DNA of 64,000 nucleotides from the NCBI GenBank assembly GCA_046160485.1, contig JBJXGV010000028.1:310001-374000 (forward strand), read 5' to 3'. The stretch comes from JBJXGV01 sp046160485. Its GTDB lineage: Bacteria > Orphanbacterota > Orphanbacteria > JBJXGV01. Both the position numbers and the translations under genes were made by a program. Shown here one piece after another: positions 50,039 through 60,183 of the stretch; position 1 is the stretch's first letter, and each line of letters begins with the position of its first letter. The notes under the pieces were generated by a model. The model searched no databases and had not been told where the DNA came from. It saw nothing but the letters and a program-made list of their open reading frames with translations.

Positions 50039-52386
50039 GAGCGGCGCCTCTTGATGAGTCCGCCCGCGATCACGCAGGCGCCGACGGCGAAGCCGCAGAG
50101 GGTCGCGAGCTTCGCGCGTTCGAACGGCGTCGAGCGGAACGTCAGCACAACCTCATGACTGCCGGCGGGAAGCGGGATGGCTTGAAACGTGTAGTCTGCG
50201 CGAAGGAGTGGTGCAGGTGCGCCGTCGATTGTCGCGCGCCAGTACGGGAGGTAGTTGTTCGTCACGAGCAGGATCGCGGCGGAATTCGCGGCGGTGCGGA
50301 TCGTGATGCCGTTCGGCGTGTAGCGCGTCATCTCGACGCGATCGCCGGATGCATCTCCCGCCGCGTCGATTGGCGCGTCGGGCGCGCTTGCGAGCAGCAG
50401 TCCCGTCGAAGGCGACCACTCTCGCGCCCGCATGCGCTGAAGCGCCGCCGCGTCATCGACGACCTCGAAACGGCGGTGCAGGCTCGCACGCGGCAACACC
50501 TCGGGATTCTCGAAGACGATCACTTCGCCGTCACGGAGGACCTCGCGAAACGGCGCGGGGAGCGCGCGCTCCGAGACGACGAAACGCACGTTGAGCAGAT
50601 CGAGCATCCCGAGCGTTCCGAGACCCGCCGGGTCCTTCATCACGAGTTCGTCGAACGTGCGCACGCGGTTGTCGTGGAATCCTTGCGGCGATTCGATCTC
50701 GAAGATCGGGAGGTAGTTGTCGGGGTAACGCTGCGCACCGGAGACGACGCGAAACGGCTGCCCGTCCGCGGGGTCGCGCGATTGCGCGCGAAGAAACTCG
50801 ACGACGCGATCGCTGCGAATGTAGCTCTCGAGCGGATTGACGAGAATGAAGTCGCGGCCCGTTCGCACGTCGAGAAAGAGCGTCGCGCCGCCGAGGAGCA
50901 GCACACCCGTCGTCGCGGCAAGGCGCGATGCGAGCGACGCGCGCAATACCCAAAGCAGAAGCGCGAGTGCCCCGATCGCGAGCAGGGCCCCTTGGCGCAT
51001 GTTCGGGACGTTGCGCTGAAACGCTTGCAGTTTCGCGCCGGTGAGCATCGGATTGATCGCGCTCCACACGCCGGCCAATCCGCCGCCGAGAAGTACAGCG
51101 AGAAAGAGCACTCCGCCGAGCGCGGCAAGAAAGATCGTCAGGCGCTTGCCTTCGTTCGTCGTGACGGTACGCGCGACGACCCAGCGCTCGATCGCGTGCG
51201 CGGCCAGAAACGCCACGCAGAAGTGAACGACGAACGCGATGATCGAAGGTGCGCGGAAAAGCTTCACGCCCGGAAGAATCGAATAAAAGAGGTGGAAGAG
51301 GGGCGTGTTCGCGCCGAGCGCATAGATGAGCGCGCCCGCCGCGAGGAAGCCGATGAACCGCCGCTTGGCTCCCTTCGCAAAGAGGAGAAACGCGAGCGCA
51401 AGAAACGCGGGAATCACACCGGGCGACTCGCAATTGAGCTTGAACGGATTGCGGCCCCAGTAGCCGTCGTAGTCGCGAACCGGCGTACGGTAGCTGACGA
51501 ACTCGGGAACGAAGAGCGAAACGATCTCTTCGGGATGGAGCGACCACGACGTCGAGGTTTCGTACGTCATGCCGCCCGCGCGCGGACCGTACTGGCTCGT
51601 GTAGATGTACGACGGGTAGAGCTGCACGGCGCCGATCGCCAGGCCGAGTGCGAGCGACGCTACGAAAAGTCCGGCGGCGCGAACCAGACGCGCGCGTTCC
51701 CCGCGAACGGCCCATAGGTACGTGAGGAACTGAAGTCCAAGCGCCCAGAGCGCGAAGTAAGCCATCTGGATGTGCGAGGTCAGTATCAGAACGCCGACGA
51801 GAACGCCAAAGAGCGTATACGAAACCGCGCGAGCGTCTTTCTCCGCGCGGCGCAGTGCGAGGTACGTGAGCGGAAACAACGTCGTCACGTAGATCTTGGC
51901 GTCGTGCCCGGCGAGAATCAGCGAGATCAGATACGGCCCCGCCATGTACGCGAGTCCGCCGAACCAAGCCGCCGGCTTCGAGAGCCCTTCGTTCCGCAGA
52001 CACAGATACATGAACACGCCCGCGAGCAGCACGTGCAGCGCGAGCACCGTTCCCATCCCCCGGTGAAGCGGCAGGAGGAATTTCAAGATCGTCGTCGGAT
52101 AGAAGATGTCGCCGTGAAGCGCGTCGACGAACGGAATGCCGCCGAGGATGTACGGATTCCATAGCGGGAACTCGCCGAAGTGCTGCCACATCGTTCGGTA
52201 GAGGTGACGCGCCATGTAGCCCATCGGCACGACGTCCGAACCGTAGATCATCTTGTCGGAGAAAAGAAAACCGGCGAAGAAGAGAAGGACGGGAACGAAG
52301 AACGACGCGAGAAGTAGCCCGGTGGGCCACGCCTTCTCCGCGGTGTTGCGGGGCGGGGCTTTCGCGGGTTCGCGTTTCGGCTTCAT
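50035..52386 (-). CDS. YfhO-family membrane protein (GT-C type)
   Basis: 783 residues, ATG 52386 overlapping the flippase stop (ATGA). About twelve to thirteen membrane segments with the first large loop carrying GSDVVPMGYMARHLYR and FPLWNPYILGGIPFVDA, the family's hallmark. A C-terminal extracytoplasmic beta domain (about 560-750; NYLPYWRATIDGAPAPLLRADY) precedes the last helix. YfhO relatives in Gram-positives help glycosylate lipoteichoic acid. Here it probably transfers a sugar from a polyprenyl donor to an unknown acceptor. Confidence 0.9.
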   Translation of the reverse strand: MKPKREPAKAPPRNTAEKAWPTGLLLASFFVPVLLFFAGFLFSDKMIYGSDVVPMGYMARHLYRTMWQHFGEFPLWNPYILGGIPFVDALHGDIFYPTTILKFLLPLHRGMGTVLALHVLLAGVFMYLCLRNEGLSKPAAWFGGLAYMAGPYLISLILAGHDAKIYVTTLFPLTYLALRRAEKDARAVSYTLFGVLVGVLILTSHIQMAYFALWALGLQFLTYLWAVRGERARLVRAAGLFVASLALGLAIGAVQLYPSYIYTSQYGPRAGGMTYETSTSWSLHPEEIVSLFVPEFVSYRTPVRDYDGYWGRNPFKLNCESPGVIPAFLALAFLLFAKGAKRRFIGFLAAGALIYALGANTPLFHLFYSILPGVKLFRAPSIIAFVVHFCVAFLAAHAIERWVVARTVTTNEGKRLTIFLAALGGVLFLAVLLGGGLAGVWSAINPMLTGAKLQAFQRNVPNMRQGALLAIGALALLLWVLRASLASRLAATTGVLLLGGATLFLDVRTGRDFILVNPLESYIRSDRVVEFLRAQSRDPADGQPFRVVSGAQRYPDNYLPIFEIESPQGFHDNRVRTFDELVMKDPAGLGTLGMLDLLNVRFVVSERALPAPFREVLRDGEVIVFENPEVLPRASLHRRFEVVDDAAALQRMRAREWSPSTGLLLASAPDAPIDAAGDASGDRVEMTRYTPNGITIRTAANSAAILLVTNNYLPYWRATIDGAPAPLLRADYTFQAIPLPAGSHEVVLTFRSTPFERAKLATLCGFAVGACVIAGGLIKRRRS

Positions 52387-53441
52387 CGCGCGGCCTCGCG
52401 CGCGGCGGTGGCCGTCGCCTGTGCGCGGCGCATCGCGGCGTGGCCGATCCACCATCCGGCTCCGACGATCACGATCTCCGCGACCGTGACCCAGACGCGC
52501 GCCATGAGCGCGACGAGTGTTGCCACGGCGGCGGGCATGAGCTGCTTGAGGAAGAACGCGAGGCTTGCTTCGCGCACGCCGAGACCGCCGGGCGTCAGGA
52601 ACGCGAGGAAACCGATCGTCCACGCGAGTGCGTTCGCGCCGAGAACGAACATGAGCGTCGCTAGAAACGCGCCCGTCGTGTTCGCGCTGTGCCCGATCGG
52701 AATGTGGAGTGAATCGATCAGCGCATAGAACGCGCCTCCGTAGAGAATCCACGACACCACGTAGAGAAGCACGAGCCGGTACTGCTCCCACGCGGACCAC
52801 TGAAACTCGATGTCGGGACGGTGTAGGCGCCGCATCACCCAGTGCACGAGCGGCAGGAAGAAGCGCGGATGAACGACGGCGAGCCCGACGGGAATCATCC
52901 CGATGATGAGCGGCTTGCCCGGAATCACGACATCGCCCGCGAACGCAATCGCTCCGGCGGCGACGAGCAGGCCCGAAACGAGGATGATGGCGACCTCGAT
53001 CACGAGACTCACCGACACACGGATCGAGTCGAGGCCGGCGCGCTCAGCGAGAACCAGACGCCCGATGGTCGACCAGACCTTTCCGGGGATGTATTTGCCG
53101 AGCTGCGGACCAAGCCAGATCGGTAGAGCCGTGCGGAACGAAACCGCTTGGCCGAGTTGGCGCATCAGGAGGCACCAGATCCATACGAGCAGCGCATAGT
53201 ACACGCCGAGCAGCGCGAATGAAAGGATGAGCCGGGCCGGCTCGAAGCTCCACGGGACCGACCGCACCGACTCCCAATCGGCGAAGAGCTTGCGGCCGAG
53301 AAAGACGAATGCGCCCACCATGACGGCGATCGAGATGATCGTCGTCCAGCGGAGCGCTCGGCGCGAGTTCGACTGCGAACGCGCCGCCGCGATGGCTTCG
53401 GCGGACGGAGCGGGCGCCGGCACGGGCGTAACGGCGCTCAA
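52383..53441 (-). CDS. Lysylphosphatidylglycerol synthase-TM / UPF0104 flippase-like protein
   Basis: 352 residues from a TTG at 53441 overlapping the WecB stop (TTGA). Eight to nine membrane helices with the family motifs GKYIPGKVWS and LTPGGLGVREASLAFFL. Proteins of this type (AglD/MprF-TM group) are thought to move lipids or lipid-linked sugars. Its place between WecB-like and YfhO-like genes fits flipping of a lipid-linked intermediate. Confidence 0.88.
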   Translation of the reverse strand: MSAVTPVPAPAPSAEAIAAARSQSNSRRALRWTTIISIAVMVGAFVFLGRKLFADWESVRSVPWSFEPARLILSFALLGVYYALLVWIWCLLMRQLGQAVSFRTALPIWLGPQLGKYIPGKVWSTIGRLVLAERAGLDSIRVSVSLVIEVAIILVSGLLVAAGAIAFAGDVVIPGKPLIIGMIPVGLAVVHPRFFLPLVHWVMRRLHRPDIEFQWSAWEQYRLVLLYVVSWILYGGAFYALIDSLHIPIGHSANTTGAFLATLMFVLGANALAWTIGFLAFLTPGGLGVREASLAFFLKQLMPAAVATLVALMARVWVTVAEIVIVGAGWWIGHAAMRRAQATATAAREAAR

Positions 53442-54610
53442 GCCGGCAGCCCTGCGAGGACGCGGACGATGCGCGCGGCGGCGCGTCCGTCGCCGTACGG
53501 ATTCTTGCGGCGCGCCATCGCGCGATACGCGGCGCGGTCGGTCAGGAGCCGAGTCGCCACGCGCACGATTCGCGCGCGGTCCGTTCCGACGAGGCGCACG
53601 ACACCCGCGCGGACGGCCTCGGGGCGCTCGGTCTTTCGGCGCAGCACGAGAACCGGCACGCCGAGCGACGGCGCCTCCTCCTGCACGCCGCCGGAATCCG
53701 TCAGGATGAGCGTCGAGCGGCTCATGACGGAGACGAACGCGCCGTAGTCGAGAGGCGGCAAGAGAAGCACGTTCGATATTCTGCCGAGGATTTTCGTCAC
53801 GGTGTCCCGCACCGTGGGATTCGGATGCACGGGGAATACGATCTGGATGTCGCCGGCGAATGAGTTCGCGAGGTCCTCGAGCGCCAAACAGACATCGACG
53901 AGCGGCTCGCCCCAGTTCTCGCGACGGTGCGAGGTGACGAGCACGAGGCGCTTCGAGGCGTCGATGCCGCGGAGCGCGCCCGGCGAGCGCTTCGGCAGGC
54001 GCTTCTTCGTCCAGAGGAGCGCATCGATGACGGTGTTGCCCGTCACGTGGACCGATCGCGGATCGACGCGCTCGCGAAGCAGCGCACGCCGCGCGGTCGC
54101 GGTCGGCGCGAAGTGCAGATCCGCGATTTGGGACGTGAGGCGGCGGTTGACCTCTTCGGGAAACGGATTCGCTTTGTCCTCGGTGCGCAACCCCGCCTCG
54201 ACGTGTCCGACTCGGATGCGCTGGTAGAACGCGGCCAGCGCGCCGACGAACGTCGTCGTCGTGTCGCCCTGCACGAGGACGACATCGGGCCGGTCGGTGC
54301 GGAGCACCGCTTCCATCCCGGAAATCAGCCGCGCCGTCGTCACGAAGAGCGACTGCTTCGGCCGCATCACGTTGAGGTCGTGATCCGCGCGAATACCGAA
54401 GTGCGCGAGGATGTCGTCGGACATCTCGCGATGCTGCGCCGTCAGAATGACGCGCGTTTCGAAGCGATCGCGGGCCTCGCGGAGCGCGAGCACGACCGGC
54501 GCCATCTTCACCGCCTCGGGCCGCGTGCCGATGACCACCGCGACGCGCAGGCGCCCCTTCGCTCGCGCGGTTCGACTCGCCCGCTTTTCTCCGCGCGTAC
54601 CGCGTGTCAC
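53438..54610 (-). CDS. wecB: UDP-N-acetylglucosamine 2-epimerase (non-hydrolysing)
   Basis: 390 residues from a GTG at 54610 overlapping the GT4 stop (GTGA). It interconverts UDP-GlcNAc and UDP-ManNAc. Motifs: VVIGTRPEAVKMAPV, LVQGDTTTT, GHVEAGLRTED, TSHRRENWG (catalytic His region), LTDSGGVQEEAP. The first 20 residues are basic and could be extra. ManNAc-type sugars suggest a surface polysaccharide or glycan among the cluster's products. Confidence 0.95.
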   Translation of the reverse strand: MTRGTRGEKRASRTARAKGRLRVAVVIGTRPEAVKMAPVVLALREARDRFETRVILTAQHREMSDDILAHFGIRADHDLNVMRPKQSLFVTTARLISGMEAVLRTDRPDVVLVQGDTTTTFVGALAAFYQRIRVGHVEAGLRTEDKANPFPEEVNRRLTSQIADLHFAPTATARRALLRERVDPRSVHVTGNTVIDALLWTKKRLPKRSPGALRGIDASKRLVLVTSHRRENWGEPLVDVCLALEDLANSFAGDIQIVFPVHPNPTVRDTVTKILGRISNVLLLPPLDYGAFVSVMSRSTLILTDSGGVQEEAPSLGVPVLVLRRKTERPEAVRAGVVRLVGTDRARIVRVATRLLTDRAAYRAMARRKNPYGDGRAAARIVRVLAGLPA

Positions 54611-55719
54611 GTCGACCTCCGCTCGATCAGTTCTCGATAGATCGCCTCGTGGGCGCTGACGAGCGCCGCGAGGCTCGCGCGCTCGATGACGCGAGCGCGT
54701 CCGTGCGCACCCATCTCCGCGCGCGCATCGCGATCCAGGAGCGCGCACACCTTCACCGCGAGGTCTTGCGGGTTCGCCGATTCGAAGAGCGTCCCGACCG
54801 TTTCGTCGATGATCTCCGGCAACCCGCCGACGCGCGACGCGGCGACGGGGCAACCGCACGACATCGCCTCGAGCGCGGCGATCGATGTCGCCTCGATGAG
54901 GGACGGAACGATCGCCGCGTCCGCGCTCGCATAGTACCCGGGGAGCTTCGCGTTGGCGACACCCCCGAGGAACTGCACGTTGCCGTCGACTCGAAGCGAC
55001 CGCGCGAGCGCACGCAACTCGGCGTCGAGCGGCCCCTCCCCGACGAGCACGAGGGTCGCCTTGCGGTGCGCGAGAATGTGCGGCATCGCTTCGATCAGAT
55101 AGCGAATCCCGTTCTTCGGAACCAGACGCCGCACGGCGATGAGGAGCGCCTCGTCCGCTTTGCGCGGCAGCGCCGGTTCGACCGGCCGGAACTGATCCGT
55201 ATCGACGCCGTTGACGAGCGGAAGCGTCCTTGCGCGAAGCTTGAGGCGGCGCACGGCTTCGTCCAACTCGACACTCGTCGTCAAGATCACTTGCGCGGGC
55301 GAGAGCACGACCTTGAGGATGAGGCGCCAACCGAAGCTATTCACCATGCGAAGGAAATGCGACGAGTGCACCGTGACGACCAGCGGGCGGCGGTGGAGAA
55401 AGTGCGCGATCGCGGGGCCCAACACGCTCTGCTTCGTGTGTGCGTGGTAGATGTCGGCGCGGCCCGCGCGGCGAAGAAACACGGGAATCGTCGTGAATGC
55501 GTTGAGCACCCAGCCCGAGAACGACTTCTTCGGCAGCGGCACGCGCAGTACCTCGATTCCGTCCATGTGTTCGTGCGGCGCGCCGCCCTCCGCCGTACGC
55601 GACGTGACGACGACGACTTCATGGCCGCGCGCGGCGAGCCCGCGGCAGAGCGTGTGAACGTGGCTCTCGATGCCGCCGAGCCGGGGCGGAAAATAGATCG
55701 ACTGCATGAGGATTCTCAT
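54607..55719 (-). CDS. Glycosyltransferase family 4
   Basis: 370 residues, a GT-B fold. The N-terminal acceptor half starts MQSIYFPPRLGGIESHVHTL; the donor half has VRRLVPKNGIRYLIEA, LVGEGPLDAELRAL, PSLIEATSIAALEAMSCGCPV and VGGLPEIIDE, the ExxxxxxxE-type donor site. Sugar specificity is not readable. ATG at 55719 overlaps the upstream stop (ATGA). Confidence 0.93.
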   Translation of the reverse strand: MRILMQSIYFPPRLGGIESHVHTLCRGLAARGHEVVVVTSRTAEGGAPHEHMDGIEVLRVPLPKKSFSGWVLNAFTTIPVFLRRAGRADIYHAHTKQSVLGPAIAHFLHRRPLVVTVHSSHFLRMVNSFGWRLILKVVLSPAQVILTTSVELDEAVRRLKLRARTLPLVNGVDTDQFRPVEPALPRKADEALLIAVRRLVPKNGIRYLIEAMPHILAHRKATLVLVGEGPLDAELRALARSLRVDGNVQFLGGVANAKLPGYYASADAAIVPSLIEATSIAALEAMSCGCPVAASRVGGLPEIIDETVGTLFESANPQDLAVKVCALLDRDARAEMGAHGRARVIERASLAALVSAHEAIYRELIERRST

Positions 55720-57335
55720 CCGGCCGCTTCTCCCTCGCGCAAGAGCTCGATGACATACGTCGGCGGATTCTCGTTCTCCGCGCTCCAGAGAACGCGGAAT
55801 CGATCCTGGTGCTCCTTGAGCGCCGGCAGCAAGTAACGCCCCGTCGTGCCCGTCCAGAAGAAGTTGTCGATCAGAACGTATCGCGCGCCCGACGCCATGA
55901 GGTCGTCGAAGAGCTCGTCCTTGTCCTCAGTGAATCGATAGCCGACCGTTCTGCGATGCGTCTTCCAGTAGAGGATGTACGACGACCGGCTCGAGACGAT
56001 CGCGTCCGCGGGCGTGTTGTCACGAATCCACTCGGCTGCGGCGAAGAAGTTGGCCCAATCCGCCGTGTAGCCGCGCCGAGCCCCGCGTTCGGCAACCGTG
56101 GCCGTCAGATTGAGGGCGATTAGGAGCGCGGCGGCGGCGAGCACGAAAGCGCGGGCCGTGCGACTCCGCGTTGCCCGCACGCGAAACACGAACGCCGCCG
56201 TGCGCTCGACACCGAAGAGCGCGTACGCGAAGAGGAGCGGAATGAGTGGAAGAAAGAATCGCGTCCCCGACCAGACGTCGGGCCACATGTGGATCATTGC
56301 CACGAAGGTGAGCACGTAGAGTTCTGTTGCGATCGAGCCGCCGCGTAATGCGAAACCGATTCCCGCAAGCGTGAACGCCAGAGGCACGACGAACAGAATC
56401 CCGTCGGCGGCCGTCGCGGCGCGCCCCATCAGGAAGGCCTGCGGTACGAACCCGTTCGGAATGAAGAAGCGCTCGTACTTCACGACGTTCGTCCCGACGC
56501 GCTTGGCGAACTCCTCGGCGTTGATCGAGCCCGAATCCTCGCGGTAAGGATCGCGCATCAAGAAGTAATCGAGGTAGAGATTCTCTTGGCCGACTTCCTT
56601 GTTGCGCATGTACCACGGAAACGAGAGGGCGCCGAACCCGACGAGAAGGAAGATCGCTGCGCGAAAGCGGCGGCGGAAGGCGAACGCCGCGGGCGCGGCC
56701 AGAGCGAGCGCGAGCCCCACCGACTTCGTGAAGTACGACGCCGCGATTCCCGCGAGCACGAGCGCCAGGAGCCGCCAGTTTTCACCGCGTGCCGCCAGAG
56801 CGCGTTCGAGCGCCAGGAGCGTCGCGAGCGAGAGGCAGAGGTACGGCGCTTCGGCGAGCGTGATACGCGAGAACTCGAGGATGTGCGGCGAGAGCGCGGT
56901 CACGAGCGCGGCGCCGAACGCCACGAGCGGCCAGCCGCGTGCGCGGATCAACAGAAAAACCAGAAGCACCGAGCCGATTCCCGCGGCGACCGAGACGAGC
57001 TTCGCGGCGACCAGACCCCCGGGAAAAACCGCGAGGACGCCGGCCAGCACCAGCGGATAGAGGAACGGGTACTTCGTGTGCGGCTCTTCCTTCGGCGAGT
57101 TGATGTGCGTCAGTCCCTTCCCCGCGAGGATCGATTCGCCGAGCACGAGGTACTGCGCGTTGTCGCCGTTCGTGTTGAGCCGCGCGTCGAACGCGAAGAT
57201 GTTTGCGACGACGGCGACGAGCGCGAGGAATACGAGCGCGCCGCGCGTCGACGCGAAGCGCTCGATGCGCGCGACGAACGCTTCACGATCCGGCGCAGTG
57301 CCCGGAGCCGGCTTCTGGGTCCGCCGCTCGTTCAC
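55716..57335 (-). CDS. GT39/ArnT-like membrane glycosyltransferase (first of pair)
   Basis: 539 residues from a GTG at 57335 overlapping the GtrB-like stop (GTGA). About eleven membrane segments; the first extracytoplasmic loop has NGDNAQYLVLGESILAGKG and the KYPFLYPLVL element, matching ArnT/PMT GT-C enzymes. The soluble C-terminal part (about 435-535; WIRDNTPADAIVSSRSSYI) is typical of the group. Expected donor: polyprenyl-phosphate sugar from the adjacent GT2 enzymes. Confidence 0.88.
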   Translation of the reverse strand: MNERRTQKPAPGTAPDREAFVARIERFASTRGALVFLALVAVVANIFAFDARLNTNGDNAQYLVLGESILAGKGLTHINSPKEEPHTKYPFLYPLVLAGVLAVFPGGLVAAKLVSVAAGIGSVLLVFLLIRARGWPLVAFGAALVTALSPHILEFSRITLAEAPYLCLSLATLLALERALAARGENWRLLALVLAGIAASYFTKSVGLALALAAPAAFAFRRRFRAAIFLLVGFGALSFPWYMRNKEVGQENLYLDYFLMRDPYREDSGSINAEEFAKRVGTNVVKYERFFIPNGFVPQAFLMGRAATAADGILFVVPLAFTLAGIGFALRGGSIATELYVLTFVAMIHMWPDVWSGTRFFLPLIPLLFAYALFGVERTAAFVFRVRATRSRTARAFVLAAAALLIALNLTATVAERGARRGYTADWANFFAAAEWIRDNTPADAIVSSRSSYILYWKTHRRTVGYRFTEDKDELFDDLMASGARYVLIDNFFWTGTTGRYLLPALKEHQDRFRVLWSAENENPPTYVIELLREGEAAG

Positions 57336-58276
57336 GCGCGAATCCGCCGCTCCACCGCGTAGGTTTTCTCGCCGCGCGAGAGATTGCGCGCGATCAGTTC
57401 CGCGAGCAGCCCCGTCGAAAACATCTGAATGCCGACGATGATGAGGAGCACTCCGAACATGAGAAGCGGCGTGCGGCCCTGAATGTTGCGGAAGTGGAGC
57501 CAGACCCAGACGAGGTAGAGGTTCACGAGCGTTCCGGCCGCGCCGAAGACAAGCCCGATCGATCCGAAGAAATGGAGCGGCTTGAGCGTGAATCGCGAGA
57601 TGAGCAGGATCGTGAGCAGGTCGAGAAATCCGGAGACGAAACGCCAGGGGCCGTACTTGCTCTTTCCGCGGAATCGCGGGTGATGCGTTACCGGCGTCTC
57701 GGTGATCCGGTAACCCTTGCGCGCCGCAAGAACCGGAATGTAGCGATGCAGCTCGCCGTAGAGATCGATTTCCTTGACGACATCGCTGCGGTACGCCTTC
57801 AGCCCGCAGTTCATGTCGTGGATCGGCACGCGCGTCAGCAGAGACACGACACGATTGAAAAAGAGCGACGGTATCGTCTTCGAGATCGGGTCGCGCCGCT
57901 TCTTCTTCCAGCCGGAGACGACATCGGCGCCCTCGGCGATCTTCGCGAGCAAGCGCGGGATCTCGCTCGGGTCGTCTTGCAGGTCGGCGTCCATCGTGAC
58001 GACGACCGGCGCGTTCGCGAGCGAGAACCCGACGGCCAGCGCGGCCGCCTTGCCGTAGTTGCGCCGGAACCGGACCGCGCGCACGCGCGGATCCGCCGCG
58101 GCCAAGCGCTCGATCTCCTCGAATGATCCGTCGCGGCTCCCGTCGTCGATGAAGAGGATCTCTGCCTCGATCCTCGAGTCCGAGAGTGTGCGATCGATCG
58201 CCTCCTTAAGCGCGGCGAGATTCTCGCGCTCGTTCCACAGCGGTACGACGATCGACAGCGCAAGCGATGCGTTCAT
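57332..58276 (-). CDS. GtrB/ArnC-like polyprenyl-phosphate glycosyltransferase (GT2)
   Basis: 314 residues. GT-A domain with VVPLWNERENL, FIDDGSRDGS and TMDADLQDDPSEIP, followed by two C-terminal membrane helices (about 232-250 and 268-290), the layout of GtrB, ArnC and DPM-type enzymes. MNCGLKAYR is also typical. It makes a polyprenyl-phosphate sugar, probably used by the flanking GT39 proteins. ATG at 58276 overlaps the upstream stop (ATGA). Confidence 0.92.
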   Translation of the reverse strand: MNASLALSIVVPLWNERENLAALKEAIDRTLSDSRIEAEILFIDDGSRDGSFEEIERLAAADPRVRAVRFRRNYGKAAALAVGFSLANAPVVVTMDADLQDDPSEIPRLLAKIAEGADVVSGWKKKRRDPISKTIPSLFFNRVVSLLTRVPIHDMNCGLKAYRSDVVKEIDLYGELHRYIPVLAARKGYRITETPVTHHPRFRGKSKYGPWRFVSGFLDLLTILLISRFTLKPLHFFGSIGLVFGAAGTLVNLYLVWVWLHFRNIQGRTPLLMFGVLLIIVGIQMFSTGLLAELIARNLSRGEKTYAVERRIRA

Positions 58277-60183
58277 CGTGCGGCCCCGGCCCCTTCCGAC
58301 TGTTTTTTCTCGGCGGCGAGTTCCCGCTCCGTCGCTACGTAGTCGTTCATCTTCTTCCCCCCGATTTCGGATGGAACGCGGCAGAGGACGAACCGGTCTG
58401 CCCAGAGCGAACGAAACGGATACTCCGCGACCGGGATGAGCGCGCGGAAGACCGCCGGGTAGCGTTCGCGAACCGTCTCGAAGTCGCCGCGCGAGGCGAA
58501 GACAACGTGTGAGATCGCGTACTGGCTGAACAGTTCGGGATTGTGATCGGGCCCCATGTATTCGGGGCCGAAGTATGGCGACGAGCGAAATCCGTTGTCG
58601 AGCGTCAGCGCGGGCGCGTAGGCGCCGACGAGGTGCGCGCGTTCTCCGAGGAGCGACCCGATCGAGCGGCCGGCGTCGACGACGGTGCGCGTCGAACTCG
58701 CCGCCCATGCGGAATACTGGTACGCCTGCAAAAGCACCGACACGACGACGAGCGCGATGGCAAGCGAACGCGACGGCGCGGACGCGCCGCCGGCGCGGGC
58801 GCGAACGATGAGCGTGGCCGCGATCGCGATCGCAGCGCCCGGTAGGAAGAGGCTCCACGGATATCCAGACGAGCGCATCGACGGGACCGCCGCGCCGAGT
58901 GGCGCGAGGAATGGGAACGGCGAGCCGATCGAACCGGCGTGCGCGAGGAACACGAGCGCAGCAAGGAGCAGAAGCAGGAAGATCGCTCCCGTCGCGGGCG
59001 CGCCGAGTGCTCGGCGCGGTTCCAGCCGTGCGCGCGACGCACCCGGTTTCGCGCCTGCCGCTGCGCTGGCCGCGCGCGCTTGCTCACCGTGGTCCGCGGC
59101 CGCCGCGCGCCAAACGTTCGCAAGATACGCCCCCGCGAGAATGGCGATCGCCGGAATGAGCGCGGTCAGATAGCGAGGCGCCGGGAACTTGACGCACGAC
59201 AGGAACGCCCATCCGAAGACGAGCCACAACGCCGCGAAGCGCACGGAGGCGTGTTCAACACCTCCTCCGCGGATGCGCCGCACGAGCAGTAGCGGGAGAG
59301 CGATAAACGCGAGCGTCACCGTAACGATGTCGCGCGAAAGAAACCCAACGCCTTTCGCCGCGCCCATCGTGATCGCGTTTTCGACAGCCTCCGCGAAGAA
59401 CGGCGTTCCGCCTGCGCTCTTCTCGTGCTTGACCACCGATTCGTGCAGGTAGTGATCGATGATCTCGCGGCCGTGCGGTGCGACGAGAATCGCGAGCCAC
59501 AACACGACCGCCGCTGCGCAACCGGCGATGTACGCAACGAGGCGTGATCGCGTTCGGTCTTCGGGCCGTCCGAGAAGGAGCGCGCCGAATCCGACGAGCG
59601 GCAGATAGACCGAGTGCGCCTTCCCGAAGAGGGGCGCGGCCGCGCTGAAGAAGCCGGCAACCGCGATGAGACGTGCGGATCCGCGGGCGCTCCCCCACGA
59701 GAAGAAGAGAAAGGCCGCGGCGATGAGCGCGATCATCGCGGGCTCCGCAAGGGGCAGGCGGTTGTACATCACGAAGGGAAACGACGTCGCGAGCAGAAGG
59801 CTGACCAAGACCGCGCGGCGGCGGCCGCCGTCACCCTCGAGCGCAAGCCCAGCCGCGACACAGACGATCGCACCGAGGCTCAGCGCAATTGAAGCCGCGC
59901 GCGCGGACGCGGTCGAGACGCCGAGGAGCGCGAACGACGAAAGCGACGCCGCATACGAGAGTGGAAACCAGTACATGTCGATGCCGTAATCGAGCACGGC
60001 CTTTCCCCAGAGCGCCTGGTTGCGCGCGTTCTGTACAACGACGGCGCCGTCGGTGTGAAGCCCCTGGCTCCAGTCGAGGTTCGGCGGCGGATCGGCGTCG
60101 ATGTCGCGCGCGCGCAGAACGAGTGCGAGCAGAAGGAGCGCACCGAGAATCAGAAGCTCGACGGAGCGCGATCGAGTCTTCAT
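58273..60183 (-). CDS. GT39-like membrane glycosyltransferase (second of pair)
   Basis: 636 residues with about twelve membrane segments. The first loop (LDWSQGLHTDGAVVVQNARN) carries the Asp typical of GT-C enzymes, and PLAEPAMIALIAAAFLFF and FGKAHSVYLPLVG follow the GT39 plan. A variable basic loop lies near residues 365-400. The C-terminal tail (from about 600) is hydrophilic and charged (ATERELAAEKKQSEGAGAAR). It differs in sequence from the 55716 enzyme, so the acceptor or sugar probably differs too. Overlaps the DUF2304 stop by 4 bases. Confidence 0.85.
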   Translation of the reverse strand: MKTRSRSVELLILGALLLLALVLRARDIDADPPPNLDWSQGLHTDGAVVVQNARNQALWGKAVLDYGIDMYWFPLSYAASLSSFALLGVSTASARAASIALSLGAIVCVAAGLALEGDGGRRRAVLVSLLLATSFPFVMYNRLPLAEPAMIALIAAAFLFFSWGSARGSARLIAVAGFFSAAAPLFGKAHSVYLPLVGFGALLLGRPEDRTRSRLVAYIAGCAAAVVLWLAILVAPHGREIIDHYLHESVVKHEKSAGGTPFFAEAVENAITMGAAKGVGFLSRDIVTVTLAFIALPLLLVRRIRGGGVEHASVRFAALWLVFGWAFLSCVKFPAPRYLTALIPAIAILAGAYLANVWRAAAADHGEQARAASAAAGAKPGASRARLEPRRALGAPATGAIFLLLLLAALVFLAHAGSIGSPFPFLAPLGAAVPSMRSSGYPWSLFLPGAAIAIAATLIVRARAGGASAPSRSLAIALVVVSVLLQAYQYSAWAASSTRTVVDAGRSIGSLLGERAHLVGAYAPALTLDNGFRSSPYFGPEYMGPDHNPELFSQYAISHVVFASRGDFETVRERYPAVFRALIPVAEYPFRSLWADRFVLCRVPSEIGGKKMNDYVATERELAAEKKQSEGAGAAR